From positions 24,605 through 88,604 of the forward strand of contig JAFGRW010000127.1 in assembly GCA_016934935.1 (NCBI GenBank): 64,000 nucleotides of DNA. Reading direction: 5' to 3'. The DNA comes from Spirochaetota bacterium (GTDB lineage Bacteria > Spirochaetota > UBA4802 > JAFGJZ01). The notes under the pieces are model-generated. The model saw only the letters and a list, made by a program, of their open reading frames with translations. It ran no database searches and was not told where the DNA came from. This document shows positions 26,861 to 36,212 of this stretch, piece after piece; position 1 is the first letter of the stretch, and each line of letters starts with the position of its first letter. The translations under genes were made by a program, and so were the position numbers.

Positions 26861-27694
26861 TTACGCAAGATGCTTGTACCAGACGTTCATACTCTCAATT
26901 TCGCCGGAAATGTTTGTGTTATTGATAAGTGTTCCGCAGAATGTATAACCTGCTTTAGCGAAGGTTATGTTCATCCCGTAGGAGTGGCTGCGCGCGATTG
27001 TAAAAGAAGTTCTCATGGAACGCTCCCGCATGGCCTTTTCCATCGTAACAAGTAGTTTAAACGCTGCACCGTTTCCCAGATAATCGGGGTCTGTCGCGAA
27101 GTCGGTCATTTCAACACTGAAAGTTGATATATCTGTTTCAGAAGAGGCGGCAGCAACAAGTTTTTCTCCGTCAAAAATACCGAAATAGACAATATGATTT
27201 TTCATTGTTTCGGAAATATAAACAGGATCGAATATCGGGAAAGGATATGTTTTAAAAACCTTTTTGTAAAGTTTGGTAAGTTCCGGCACATCAGAAAGAG
27301 TCAATTCTCTCACTTCAGAAAAAATTGTGGCTGAATCAACTGAACCTGCTTTGGATTTGGCGGTCTTTAAAACGGAATCGATCAGTTCTTGCTTTTCTTT
27401 ATCAGGATGAGCGCGTTCTTCATTTGTAAACTTGCTTAAAAACAGACAGTCATCTTCGCCGAAAAACGAAGGAATAACCGCCTCTGCAACAAAGCCGTCA
27501 TTTGCAAACGGTTCCGAATTTTTTTTTCGACATTTTATAAAGATTTTGGAGTAACCGTTTCTTTCGGCAAGTGTGTTAACGTGATCCTTGACTGCTTTTA
27601 CATCGTTAGGAGCACATTTTATAACATAAACGCGATCGCTCTCCTTGCCATGTTGTATGACTGATTTTCTGTACTCCTGAATTGTGTCTTGCAT
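26861..27694 (-). CDS. ablB: Beta-lysine N6-acetyltransferase
   Basis: A 277-residue enzyme of the putative beta-lysine acetyltransferase family. It makes N-epsilon-acetyl-beta-lysine, a compatible solute. The N-terminal half is family-specific (DRVYVIKCAPNDVKAVKDHV). The C-terminal half is a GNAT domain (RELTLSDVPELTKLYKKVF, FATDPDYLGNGAAFKLLVTM as the acetyl-CoA loop, RSHSYGMNITFAKAGYTFCG). The neighbour upstream is lysine 2,3-aminomutase, giving the known two-enzyme ablA-ablB osmolyte pathway. The ATG at 27694 has GAGGA upstream at a rather long spacing; an in-frame start at 27727 is possible. A terminator follows. Confidence 0.9.
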   Translation of the reverse strand: MQDTIQEYRKSVIQHGKESDRVYVIKCAPNDVKAVKDHVNTLAERNGYSKIFIKCRKKNSEPFANDGFVAEAVIPSFFGEDDCLFLSKFTNEERAHPDKEKQELIDSVLKTAKSKAGSVDSATIFSEVRELTLSDVPELTKLYKKVFKTYPFPIFDPVYISETMKNHIVYFGIFDGEKLVAAASSETDISTFSVEMTDFATDPDYLGNGAAFKLLVTMEKAMRERSMRTSFTIARSHSYGMNITFAKAGYTFCGTLINNTNISGEIESMNVWYKHLA

Positions 27695-27816
27695 TGTTAC
27701 GCCATCCTCTTTAAATTTGTACAACAAAGAAACATTTTGAGGCTAATATTTTTGATACATGTTTCAGTCATTACCAAACCATTATGATTGTGGTTTTAGT
27801 GTTGCGCTACTGAATT

Positions 27817-29124
27817 CTATTCATCACGTCGATCGTAACGGGCGTTATCTGCCGGTGTTAGCGAAATTGTCTTATCTTCATCAGAAAGAAGCATTTGTAT
27901 GCCTATGTTGGCTGTTTCGCTCGCCTCTTCAAGATTTAGCTGAAGATCGCATTCATCGCATTTTCTGTTGCAGAAGGTTGGTTCATAAGAGTCCGGTTCT
28001 TTATAGGTTGTGATAACTCCTTCATAGTTACGCAAGATAACCTTATTGGTTGACCATGATATTAGGTATTGCGGCATTACGGGTATCTTACCACCTCCCC
28101 CCGGGGCGTCAATAACATAAGTTGGTACAGCAAGTCCCGATGTATGGCCGATAAGGCTCTCCATTATTTCGATGCCTTTACCTACAGGTGTTCGAAAATG
28201 AGTTAAACCTTCTGAAAGATCACATTGGTAAAGATAATATGGGCGCACACGGTTTTTAAGAAGCTTGTGGCATAGTGATTTAATAATTCGCGGGCAGTCA
28301 TTTACACCTGCCAGCAAAACTGTCTGGTTACCCATTACAATTCCGGCATCAACCAGTTTTGCCACTGCTTCCTGGGCGGATTTTGACATTTCCCGCGGGT
28401 GATTGAAATGGGTGTTAACATAAACTGGCTTGTACTTTTTTAAAACATTAATCAGGCCGTCTGTGATACGATATGGTAGAACAACCGGCATGCGTGATCC
28501 TATTCGGATTATTTCGACATGTTCTATCGCTGATATCTTTTCCAGTATGCTATCAAGATATTCATCGGAAAGCATAAAAGGGTCACCTCCAGACAAAAGT
28601 ACATCACGAATTTCAGGATGTTCACTTATATACTTTATACCTGGCTCAAGCTCTTCCATTCCACATGTATGAGAATTGTCTCCGACTTTCCGTTTGCGTG
28701 TACAGTGCCGGCAGTACATGGAACAGACATTGCTTACATGAAAGAGTACTCTGTCGGGGTATCGGTGTGTCAGATGTGGAGCGGGTGAGTCCTTGTCTTC
28801 TGCAAGTGGATCTTTCATATCATATTTGTTTGTAATAAGTTCGCTTGGTGAGGGAAACGATTGATGAAAAACAGGATCGTATTCGTAGTTATCCGTATTA
28901 ATAAGTGACATATAATACGGGGTGATGCTTAAGGGAAACTTGTCGAGGGTCTCCTGGAGTTCTTCTTTGCGATCTGCTGAAAATTTGATTCCAGATATTT
29001 TTTCAAATCTGTCTATGTCCGTAATGGAGTGTTTGAGCTGCCATTTCCAGTTCTTCCATTTGGAAATGTCGGCGTTGTTATCAATATTTTTTGCGATGTC
29101 TTGTTGTTTTTTATTAAATATCAT
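27817..29124 (-). CDS. kamA: Lysine 2,3-aminomutase
   Basis: A 435-residue radical SAM enzyme that converts L-lysine to L-beta-lysine using SAM, a [4Fe-4S] cluster and PLP. The CxxxCxxC triad is at 134, 138 and 141 ([16 protein letters not shown]). The PLP lysine lies in the [16 protein letters not shown] segment, and the C-terminal cysteines ([11 protein letters not shown]) match the zinc-binding tail. Length and motifs are those of KamA/AblA. GGAG is 6 nt before the ATG at 29124. It is the first gene of a two-gene operon with ablB, so osmoadaptation is the likely purpose instead of lysine fermentation. Confidence 0.95.
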   Translation of the reverse strand: MIFNKKQQDIAKNIDNNADISKWKNWKWQLKHSITDIDRFEKISGIKFSADRKEELQETLDKFPLSITPYYMSLINTDNYEYDPVFHQSFPSPSELITNKYDMKDPLAEDKDSPAPHLTHRYPDRVLFHVSNVCSMYCRHCTRKRKVGDNSHTCGMEELEPGIKYISEHPEIRDVLLSGGDPFMLSDEYLDSILEKISAIEHVEIIRIGSRMPVVLPYRITDGLINVLKKYKPVYVNTHFNHPREMSKSAQEAVAKLVDAGIVMGNQTVLLAGVNDCPRIIKSLCHKLLKNRVRPYYLYQCDLSEGLTHFRTPVGKGIEIMESLIGHTSGLAVPTYVIDAPGGGGKIPVMPQYLISWSTNKVILRNYEGVITTYKEPDSYEPTFCNRKCDECDLQLNLEEASETANIGIQMLLSDEDKTISLTPADNARYDRRDE

Positions 29125-29564
29125 TTTTTCTCCTTGGGTTTGTGTCAATAAGCAGAAAACCTTGCAATATGTTGCAATAATACCGTCTCTTATTGCTTTA
29201 TGAAATAAAACATGTCGGCTTTGCTGTTCTTATAAGGAACGTTGTCTGACTCTCAATTGTTTTGCTGGTTATCCATTATAAGCATTTATAGAGGTTGTTC
29301 GTTTTCGCGGAGTAACAGTTTGCAGCTGAAAACCTGGCCATGGCATAAGAAATAAAAATTATCGCGTATAAAACGAATAATTGCGAATCAGTTAATATTA
29401 ACCAGAATTGTGATTGGGGTCAAATTAATTGTCAGGTAAAACGTGCCGTACAAATAACAAATATTCACAAGAATTATAAAAGCCGTAAATAGCAGAGGAT
29501 TTTGTTTAAATAGCTATCGGAACGGGTCAATAAATATTTTTGGATTTAATATGTAGTTGATTAA
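29125..29564. other. Intergenic region upstream of kamA, no gene seen
   Basis: About 440 AT-rich bases without a supported frame. It should contain the kamA promoter on the minus strand; I could not pick a convincing one. No copy of the dispersed repeats is present. Confidence 0.5.
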
Positions 29565-29593
29565 ACACATTGAGGACATAATCCTCAATGTGT
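29565..29593. terminator. Strong hairpin after the cysteine-rich lipoprotein gene
   Basis: ACACATTGAGGA (29565-29576) and TCCTCAATGTGT (29582-29593) form a perfect 12-bp stem with a 5-nt loop. It lies just past the end of the minus-strand lipoprotein gene; the following T stretch is short on both strands. Confidence 0.65.
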
Positions 29594-29630
29594 GTTAATT
29601 TTGCAAGGAAAAATTGCAATTTGCGGCTGT

Positions 29631-30317
29631 TTATCTAACAGGAATACAACATTGCTGGTATCGACCCTCTGGACAGTCCATGCTTCCATAGGCACCTGTT
29701 CCGGACGGGCATGTCGCATCCCATTCAACGCAGTGGCCGCCGGGTATGCCTGTACAAGAGCCATCAGGAAGACAACATTTTGATTCCCGTCCAAGGGGGC
29801 ACTCAAGGCTGGCCCAGTCAAAAAAGCCATCAGGGCATGGGTCGTCAAGGTGAGCACAAACACCACCCATAAGAGCGCATTTTGTGTTTGGTGTACATTC
29901 CAATGCTGCACTAAAAGGGCTTGATCCGCTTTCATTTTTTGATCTTACCCATACATAATAGGTTTCACCACAGTCTAATTCGCTGATAACATAACCAAGT
30001 TCAGCTATATCGCCACCGACTTGAATTGCAGTTTCGCTGTCATTATAGCTGCTGTACCATACTTCATAAAAGGCAGCATCTTCAACTGCTGACCATTCAA
30101 CCGTAATAGTTGTTCCGCCTGGTGTAACAGTTATACTGGCAGGGATATCAGGTAATACTGGGGTGGGTTCGGTCTCTTCAACATCTTCAATATTATCAGT
30201 CTCTTTTGGGGAAGGTGTGTCGTCACTTTTATCTTTATCACAAGTCAATAAAGTCACAAGGAAAAGAATAATAAGACTGAAAAGAGAAAATTTGAAAAAA
30301 AGTTTGTTGTTTTTCAT
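29631..30317 (-). CDS. Lipoprotein with fibronectin type III domain and two cysteine-rich repeats
   Basis: A 228-residue exported protein. The signal ends in a lipobox (LVTLLTC, Cys at 26), followed by a charged linker (DKDKSDDTPSPKETDNIEDV). Residues about 60-140 form an Fn3 domain (ITVEWSAVEDAAFYEVWY, GETYYVWVRSKNESG). The C-terminus holds two copies of a cysteine-rich unit of about 40 residues with the pattern GGxC...CPxG...CPxG...CC (GVCAHLDDPCPDGFFD, LGRESKCCLP; then GGHCVEWDATCPSG, GRYQQCCIP). The four or more cysteines per unit suggest disulfides outside the cytoplasm. GGAGG is 6 nt before the ATG. A surface adhesin-like role is possible but unproven. Confidence 0.75.
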   Translation of the reverse strand: MKNNKLFFKFSLFSLIILFLVTLLTCDKDKSDDTPSPKETDNIEDVEETEPTPVLPDIPASITVTPGGTTITVEWSAVEDAAFYEVWYSSYNDSETAIQVGGDIAELGYVISELDCGETYYVWVRSKNESGSSPFSAALECTPNTKCALMGGVCAHLDDPCPDGFFDWASLECPLGRESKCCLPDGSCTGIPGGHCVEWDATCPSGTGAYGSMDCPEGRYQQCCIPVR

Positions 30318-30916
30318 AGTATACCTCCGGTTTGGTGTGTAAACAGGCTGAATCAGTTCAGGCATAAGAGATCGGGATCATAATGTTCAACGTTGGCTAG
30401 AAGACGTAATAAAGAGATTGAAGCCTTTTATTTATAAGCGCTCGTCTGTTGATTAGAAATACAATTTATTGTGACGGGGAGAATAACATAACTATCATTA
30501 AAGTCAATTGAATAATATTAAAAATAAAATAAACATAAAAAAAATAATGCTTTTGTATAATACTTTGGTACTATATAATTTATAAATCGTGCTTTTTTAT
30601 CAGAAAAATTGTAATTAGTACCAAGTAGTTAAGAAATTATTGTTCATTTAGTGATTGGTGTGTATAATAAATTTAGTTGTTATTGCATATTTTTAATCAC
30701 TTTCTCTTATTTCGGGTTAATAAAAATAATGTTTGCTTACTGTTGTTGGAAGTTATATTATTCAGTAGGTACAGGCTAATAATAGAATTAAAGAATTTTT
30801 TGGTCGAATAATCACTGTAATCGAAAGCGATCTGCTTTTATAATGCTATTTTTTTAATAAGGAATTTCAAAAAACAGATTGAAGACTAAAAGCGCAAATA
30901 TAATCGGAGGTCATTT
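30318..30916. other. AT-rich intergenic region with a spaced inverted repeat
   Basis: About 600 bases with no supported gene. TTGGTACTA at 30565-30573 is matched by TAGTACCAA at 30616-30624, a perfect 9-bp inverted repeat across about 42 bases. It could be an operator or a cruciform for the GH3 gene, or chance in an AT-rich background. Confidence 0.4.
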
Positions 30917-33055
30917 ATGCATCCTTATCAGGACACTTCTCTTCCAATAGAAGAACGATCGAAGGATCTTGTCTCAAGATTGGATCTTGAAGAAAAAATT
31001 TCGCAGATGGTATATCATTCTCCCCCGGTAGAGAGGCTTGGCATACCTGCCTATAACTGGTGGTCCGAGGCGTTACACGGTGTTGCAAGGGCTGGTGTAG
31101 CTACAGTTTTTCCTCAGGCTATTGCGATGGCCGCGTCATTCGATGATGATATGCTTAATAAAGTAGCATCAGTGATTTCTGACGAGGCACGTGCGAAACA
31201 TCATGAGTCGGTCAGGCAGGGAGATCATGACATTTATAAAGGACTGACCTTCTGGTCGCCCAATATTAATATTTTCCGTGATCCAAGATGGGGACGGGGA
31301 CATGAAACGTTCGGAGAGGATCCCTATCTTACAAGTCGTCTTGGTGTAGCCTTTGTAAAAGGACTGCAGGGGGATAATAAAAAATATCTAAAAATTGCAG
31401 CCTGCGCTAAACATTTTGCTGTGCATAGCGGTCCGGAGGCCGACCGTCATTCGTTTGACGCTGTTGTAAACAAAAAAGATCTGTATGAAACATATCTTCC
31501 TGCATTCAAGGCGCTTGTTCAGGAAGCCAATGTTGAAAGCGTTATGGGTGCATATAACAGGGTTAACGGTGAACCGGCATGCGGATCTGATACTCTTTTG
31601 AAAAAAATATTACGTGAAGAGTGGGGTTTCAAGGGGCATGTTGTATCCGATTGCTGGGCCGTCTGCGATTTTCATCTGAATCATAAGGTTACCGGCAGTC
31701 CCGAAGAGTCAGCTGCAATGGCTGTAAAGGCGGGTTGTGACCTTAACTGCGGCAATACATACCCTGCACTAATTGAAGCGGTAAAAAAGGGTCTTATCAC
31801 GGAAGAGGCGATTGATAATGCCCTGGCGCGTCTTTTTGCTACAAGAATCAGATTAGGGATGTTTGATCCTCAGGATAAAGTGGAGTACACAAAAATTCCT
31901 TTTGAAAAGAATGATCATCCCGATCACCATAAGCTCTCACTTGAAGCTGCACGACGATCGATGGTGCTTTTAAAAAACAGCGGTATATTGCCTTTAAATA
32001 AAGATAAACTCAAGAGTGTTGCGGTTATAGGTCCTAATGCCGATGACCCTGTAATGCTGCTTGGAAACTACAGCGGAACACCTTCTTACACAACAACACC
32101 TTTGCGCGCAATCAGGGATGCACTCGGCGATACCGCGCGCGTATATTACGCGCAGGGTTGTGATATCAGCAAGGATCGTGTTGAACCGTTGGCAATGGAG
32201 GATGACCGTGTAGCTGAAGCTGTAAGCGTTGCAAAAGCAAGTGATATCGCCATCGTATGCTTGGGACTTAATTCGCAGATCGAAGGCGAACAGGGTGACG
32301 TTGGCAACTCAGATGCCGGAGGAGACAAGATCAATCTCTCTTTTCCTGGAATGCAGAACAAGCTGCTCGAAAAAATAGTCGCTACCGGTACAAAGACAGT
32401 TGTTGCGGTATTTGCAGGTAGCGCCATGGACTTGACTTATGCTGACGATAATGCAGATGCTGTTATACAGGCATGGTACCCGGGCCCGATGGGGGGAGAG
32501 GCTTTAGCTGACCTTCTTTTGGGTAAGTCAGATTTCAGCGGACGTCTTCCTGTAACCTTTGTCAGGAAGACAGAAGATTTGCCCGATTTTCGTGATTACA
32601 GTATGGAGGGCCGTACTTACCGGTTTATGAAAAATGATCCTCTTTATCCGTTTGGTTATGGTCTTAGTTATAATAGTTATGAATATTCCGGGCTTAAGAT
32701 TGATAAAGACGTTGTTAAGCAGGGAGAATCGGTTACTGTTTCGATTAAGGTGGCTAACAAGGGGGACGTTGCCGGTTATGAATCTGTTCAGGTCTATTTA
32801 AAAGATGTAGATGCTTCGGTTAGAGTTCCGAACTACTCTCTGGCCGCTTTTAAAAGTGTTTACCTGAAGGCAGGTGAGGAGAAAGAGGTAAGCCTTGTTG
32901 TCGATTCAAATTGCATGGTGGTTTTTGATGATGATGGCAGTACCAGGTTCGAGCCGGGACTGTTTGAGATTTACGCGGGAGGAAGTGCCCCCGACTCTGT
33001 TAGCTGTAAACTAATGGGCGGCTCTCCGCTTAAGGCTGAATTCGAATTAAAATAG
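30917..33055 (+). CDS. Glycoside hydrolase family 3 beta-glucosidase/beta-xylosidase
   Basis: A 712-residue exo-glycosidase. It has the three usual parts: an N-terminal barrel (IPAYNWWSEALHGVARAG, WSPNINIFRDPRWGRGHETF, KHFAVHSGPEADRHSFDAVV), an alpha/beta sandwich (VAVIGPNADDPVMLLGNYSG) and a C-terminal Fn3-like domain. The nucleophile is D245 in HVVSDCWAV. The GPEADRH motif resembles the xylosidase branch, but beta-glucosidase cannot be excluded. There is no signal peptide, so it acts on sugars already imported. GGAGG lies 7 nt before the ATG. Monocistronic. Confidence 0.92.
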   Translation: MHPYQDTSLPIEERSKDLVSRLDLEEKISQMVYHSPPVERLGIPAYNWWSEALHGVARAGVATVFPQAIAMAASFDDDMLNKVASVISDEARAKHHESVRQGDHDIYKGLTFWSPNINIFRDPRWGRGHETFGEDPYLTSRLGVAFVKGLQGDNKKYLKIAACAKHFAVHSGPEADRHSFDAVVNKKDLYETYLPAFKALVQEANVESVMGAYNRVNGEPACGSDTLLKKILREEWGFKGHVVSDCWAVCDFHLNHKVTGSPEESAAMAVKAGCDLNCGNTYPALIEAVKKGLITEEAIDNALARLFATRIRLGMFDPQDKVEYTKIPFEKNDHPDHHKLSLEAARRSMVLLKNSGILPLNKDKLKSVAVIGPNADDPVMLLGNYSGTPSYTTTPLRAIRDALGDTARVYYAQGCDISKDRVEPLAMEDDRVAEAVSVAKASDIAIVCLGLNSQIEGEQGDVGNSDAGGDKINLSFPGMQNKLLEKIVATGTKTVVAVFAGSAMDLTYADDNADAVIQAWYPGPMGGEALADLLLGKSDFSGRLPVTFVRKTEDLPDFRDYSMEGRTYRFMKNDPLYPFGYGLSYNSYEYSGLKIDKDVVKQGESVTVSIKVANKGDVAGYESVQVYLKDVDASVRVPNYSLAAFKSVYLKAGEEKEVSLVVDSNCMVVFDDDGSTRFEPGLFEIYAGGSAPDSVSCKLMGGSPLKAEFELK

Positions 33056-33088
33056 TTTGTTAATAGAGATATCATTGATGGTAGAAAA

Positions 33089-33114
33089 TGGTGGCGTTCG
33101 CAAGGGCGTCACCA
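33089..33114. terminator. Hairpin downstream of the GH3 gene
   Basis: TGGTGGCG and CGTCACCA form an 8-bp stem with one G-T pair between two converging genes. No strong T run follows. Confidence 0.45.
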
Positions 33115-33156
33115 CTATATTGTTCCTGTAACGTTTTAAGCCCTGTATGTTAGTGT

Positions 33157-33804
33157 TCAGGCCAGCTTTCTTATCCCGGAAATTATCAGAAAAACAGCAA
33201 AACCTGAAAGATAAACCGCGCAAGCGGCAATAATTCCCCGGTAGATTTTATCTGTAAACAAACGTCTCCCCTTACTTATGGCGATTGAAACAGCGGCATA
33301 CCAGACCAGGTCACCCAGAATGTGACCAAGAAAAAAAACAGAGACTCCTGTTAATCCCAGGTTTTGAGAAACAATTATCATGCTGATGCCGATTGTTGCC
33401 CACCAGATTGTCCAGTATGGATTTGCCAGGCTCATAATAATGCCTTTGAAAATAAGGTTGCCGTTGGCAGGTGCGTCGGATTTATTAATATCGTTAACAT
33501 CGTTAACGGTTAGCGTCGAAAGAGAGCGGAACATTCCAGTTGCCATATAAATCATGGCAAGTCCTCCAGCGAAAGCAACGGATATAAAAAACAGATCAAT
33601 TTTAAAAACCGGTGCCAAGCCAAAAACAAGTGCAATGATAAGTGTTAGCTCCAGCAACGCATGGCCTGCGACAAGCAGGGGGCCGGCCGATACCCCGCGT
33701 TTTGTCGATTCGCTTATTGTTACAGTCAGGAGGGGGCCTGGCATCAGTGCTCCTGAAAAGGCAATTCCAAAGGAGGTAAAGAAAATAAGAACTAATGTTT
33801 CCAT
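33157..33804 (-). CDS. LysE/RhtB-family amino acid exporter
   Basis: A 215-residue inner-membrane protein with about six helices. The family opening is clear (FFTSFGIAFSGALMPGPLLT, ESTKRGVSAGPLLVAGHALL), as is the central SLANPYWTIWWATIG motif. LysE-type proteins export lysine, threonine or other small metabolites; the substrate is not predictable. GGAG is 6 nt before the ATG. It follows the DUF3343 gene after 30 bases on the same strand, so it is probably the last gene of the selenium/sulfur operon. A role in exporting an amino acid such as a cysteine or selenocysteine derivative is only speculation. Confidence 0.85.
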   Translation of the reverse strand: METLVLIFFTSFGIAFSGALMPGPLLTVTISESTKRGVSAGPLLVAGHALLELTLIIALVFGLAPVFKIDLFFISVAFAGGLAMIYMATGMFRSLSTLTVNDVNDINKSDAPANGNLIFKGIIMSLANPYWTIWWATIGISMIIVSQNLGLTGVSVFFLGHILGDLVWYAAVSIAISKGRRLFTDKIYRGIIAACAVYLSGFAVFLIISGIRKLA

Positions 33805-33834
33805 AGTCGCTCCATTCTGTTCGATGAAATTGGT

Positions 33835-34059
33835 CTAAATTGTTACATTTTGTTTCAATCTGTCAAAAGGAACTTTTTCCCCGCGGATTATCTCTATTGC
33901 ATTTGATGAATCTGTATTGGATAGGGAAACACAGTATCCGCAGTCTGAACCGAGATGCCGGGGAACAGAGATCAGTTTATGTTCAATTTCATTTTTTTTT
34001 AATACACGGGAGGCCCACATGGCTTCGCTGGAGCTGTGGAAAAGTATCACATCAATCAT
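33835..34059 (-). CDS. DUF3343 small putative sulfur/selenium carrier
   Basis: A 74-residue protein of the DUF3343 family (MIDVILFHSSSEAMWASRVL, SVPRHLGSDCGYCVSL). The two close cysteines of DCGYC are the family's probable carrier or redox site. DUF3343 genes frequently sit beside YedE, YedF/TusA and cysteine-desulfurase-like genes, as here, and are viewed as putative Se/S carriers. It overlaps the membrane-protein gene by 4 bases (ATGA), so the two are coupled. Confidence 0.8.
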   Translation of the reverse strand: MIDVILFHSSSEAMWASRVLKKNEIEHKLISVPRHLGSDCGYCVSLSNTDSSNAIEIIRGEKVPFDRLKQNVTI

Positions 34060-34775
34060 GGCAAAATGGTTCCTGTTTTATGAAATTCGAGCTCAGATTT
34101 TTCCGTGCCTTTTGCTACCAGAGCCAAAATAAGCGCAAAAAAACAGAGAATAATATTGAAAAGTGGAAGTTGCAGGTTTTGAGGCAGGCTGTATATGATT
34201 GAAACAGCCGGTATCCAGATTACAAGACTCGAACACCAGACAATGGCAATGCGCCGTAAAAGTGACTCGTTTGCCAGCTCTTTCCTGACGGTCCGTAAAG
34301 AAAAGTTATTATCTTTAAAAAGATAGGCGATTGTCATGGTAGGGCCGGCCCAAAGGGGGCCATAAATAAACTGGTCGGTAAATACTTTAGGAACGACAAC
34401 AGATAAGGACGGTTCTGTTCCAAAGAGAATTCCCATAAGCCGGTAAAGCAGGTCAATTTCGATACCTTTTATTCCCCAGAAACAGGTTAAAAAAATAAAG
34501 TCTGTCATTCGGTTCTCCGGTTTAATTCGTCCCATAATAAGCATTATAAAAAAAGGGACAGTTCCTCCGAATAGTGCTGTAGCCAATGAAGAATATATGA
34601 AACCGTAACTGGTTTTTATATCGCCTAAAACGTTAAAGAAAGATTCGGCAGCGGGAATGAAATAATAGCAGACAACAAGAGTAAGCGCAATGAGTTGAAG
34701 TATCAGGCCGGGAATTATATTTCTTTTAATTCCGGAGAGAATAACCGGCAAGAGTGATTTCTTTTTTGTTTTCAT
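34056..34775 (-). CDS. Multi-spanning membrane protein of unknown function in the selenium cluster
   Basis: A 239-residue protein with five or six hydrophobic segments and a charged N-terminus (MKTKKKSLLPVIL). It is possibly distantly related to the Mpv17/PMP22 family: DQFIYGPLWAGPTMTIAYLF and IVWCSSLVIWIPAVSIIYSL have its flavour. I would not assert this without a profile search. It lies between the desulfurase-like gene (71 bases) and DUF3343 (4-base overlap), so it is expressed with the selenium/sulfur genes and could move a precursor across the membrane. Confidence 0.6.
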   Translation of the reverse strand: MKTKKKSLLPVILSGIKRNIIPGLILQLIALTLVVCYYFIPAAESFFNVLGDIKTSYGFIYSSLATALFGGTVPFFIMLIMGRIKPENRMTDFIFLTCFWGIKGIEIDLLYRLMGILFGTEPSLSVVVPKVFTDQFIYGPLWAGPTMTIAYLFKDNNFSLRTVRKELANESLLRRIAIVWCSSLVIWIPAVSIIYSLPQNLQLPLFNIILCFFALILALVAKGTEKSELEFHKTGTILP

Positions 34776-34846
34776 TTAGACATCGTTGCTGATATGTCTG
34801 AAATTATCAAGAACGATCTTATATCGGTAAATATTTTATTTTAGGT

Positions 34847-36001
34847 CTATTTTCTAACTTTTTTAACGATCGACTCAAGAGCGTCTACGGCAATATTTAT
34901 TTCGGTCATATTGTTAAAAAGGCCGAAGCTGAAACGCATCGTGCCGTTTGGGAAAGTTCCCATTTTCTGATGAGCGGACGGTGCGCATTGAAGGCCGGGG
35001 CGTCCCATTATAGCGTGATTCTCATCAAGCAGCATTGAAATTCTGGATGGCTCGACTCCGTCAATATTAAAAGAGACAATGCCTGTATTAATTTCGCCGG
35101 AACGGTATTCTGTAAAACCGTCAATTGATGAGGCACCTTCAATGAAAAGGTCTCTTAATCCGGCTTTATGGCTGATAATGGAGCTTTCGTTATAATTATC
35201 ATTAAGAAATGACAACCCGGCGGCAAGTCCGGCGATTCCTGGTATATTCATGGTGCCGCTCTCAAAACGGTCGGGCAAAAAGTCCGGATGCGCAAAGCTT
35301 TCTGAAAGGCTGCCTGTTCCTCCGGTTTTTAATGGTTGTAAAGTGGAGAAATCAAAGCTGTCGTTTAAAAGCAGAATGCCCGTGCCGGCTGGTCCGTAGA
35401 GCCCTTTATGCCCTGAAGCTGCCAGTATGTCGATATTGCTGGAATTCATATTGATATCTATGATTCCGGCTGTCTGTGCTGCATCGAGCAGCGTTATGAT
35501 GCCTTTATTTTTGCAGAATTCAAAGATTTCTTTGATTTGCTGAACATCGCCGGTAACGTTTGAAGCGTGATTAATCACAACCAGTTTTGTATTGCTTTTA
35601 ACATGGTTTTGAAAATCAGCAGTTGTTACCTGTGTTCTGCCGATTGATGTTAATTCGATTATACCGTCCTGTTCAATAAGGTGCAGCGGACGCATGGTGC
35701 TGTTGTGCCCCATTCCGCAGCATATAACGTGATCGCCTTTTGTTAACACGCCTTTGATTGCCGTGTTTAAAGCATCTGTTGCGTTTAATGTAAAAACGGC
35801 TCGTAACGGATTACTAATGCCAAATTTATCAGCCAGAAGCTCTCTGCAATTAAAAACAATTTCACTGGCTTCGATAGATCTTTTATTTGCTGATCTGCCG
35901 GGGTTTGAGCCGTTTTCACGCATATATCTGTAAACAGTATCGGTAACAGATTCCGGTTTGGGAAACGTTGTCGCCGCATTGTCAAAATAGATATTTTTCA
36001 T
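34847..36001 (-). CDS. Cysteine desulfurase-like class V aminotransferase
   Basis: A 384-residue PLP enzyme of the NifS/IscS-like group, closest in style to the subfamily found in selenium clusters (TIGR01977 type). The opening IYFDNAATTFPKPESV is diagnostic. The PLP lysine is K199 (ASGHKGLYGPAGTG). The candidate sulfur or selenium acceptor is C339 (GRPGLQCAPSAHQKMG). It likely releases S from cysteine or Se from selenocysteine onto the adjacent TusA/YedF-like carrier, whose gene it overlaps by 4 bases (ATGA). The role is inferred from neighbours. Confidence 0.88.
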   Translation of the reverse strand: MKNIYFDNAATTFPKPESVTDTVYRYMRENGSNPGRSANKRSIEASEIVFNCRELLADKFGISNPLRAVFTLNATDALNTAIKGVLTKGDHVICCGMGHNSTMRPLHLIEQDGIIELTSIGRTQVTTADFQNHVKSNTKLVVINHASNVTGDVQQIKEIFEFCKNKGIITLLDAAQTAGIIDINMNSSNIDILAASGHKGLYGPAGTGILLLNDSFDFSTLQPLKTGGTGSLSESFAHPDFLPDRFESGTMNIPGIAGLAAGLSFLNDNYNESSIISHKAGLRDLFIEGASSIDGFTEYRSGEINTGIVSFNIDGVEPSRISMLLDENHAIMGRPGLQCAPSAHQKMGTFPNGTMRFSFGLFNNMTEINIAVDALESIVKKVRK

Positions 36002-36210
36002 TTGAAAATATTCAACACAATTTCGTTGTTTTCCGTTTTTTCTGAGGTTTGCATTCCGTAACGCCCCTGTACAAAACGTGTTATGTTCTCTTTTGGTACT
36101 TCACTATCCAGAAGAACCTCCAGTTTGATTGCACCTTCTTTTATTGCTTTTTGTACCATGATAAGTGGTTGCGGGCATGATAGACCTCTAGCGTCAATCT
36201 GTTTAGTCAT
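35998..36210 (-). CDS. TusA/YedF-family sulfur (selenium) carrier
   Basis: A 70-residue SirA/TusA-fold protein. The active cysteine is C12 in the CPQP motif (IDARGLSCPQPLIMVQKAI). TusA-like proteins carry persulfide; YedF forms associate with selenium donors. GGGAGA lies inside the end of the yedE gene, 8 nt before the ATG. It sits exactly between the transporter and the desulfurase-like gene, consistent with shuttling between them. Confidence 0.88.
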   Translation of the reverse strand: MTKQIDARGLSCPQPLIMVQKAIKEGAIKLEVLLDSEVPKENITRFVQGRYGMQTSEKTENNEIVLNIFK

Positions 36211-36212
36211 GA

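Noticed and set aside
26783..27055. Plus-strand reading frame over the ablB end
   Set aside because: Antisense to a conserved GNAT domain and includes the ablB terminator.
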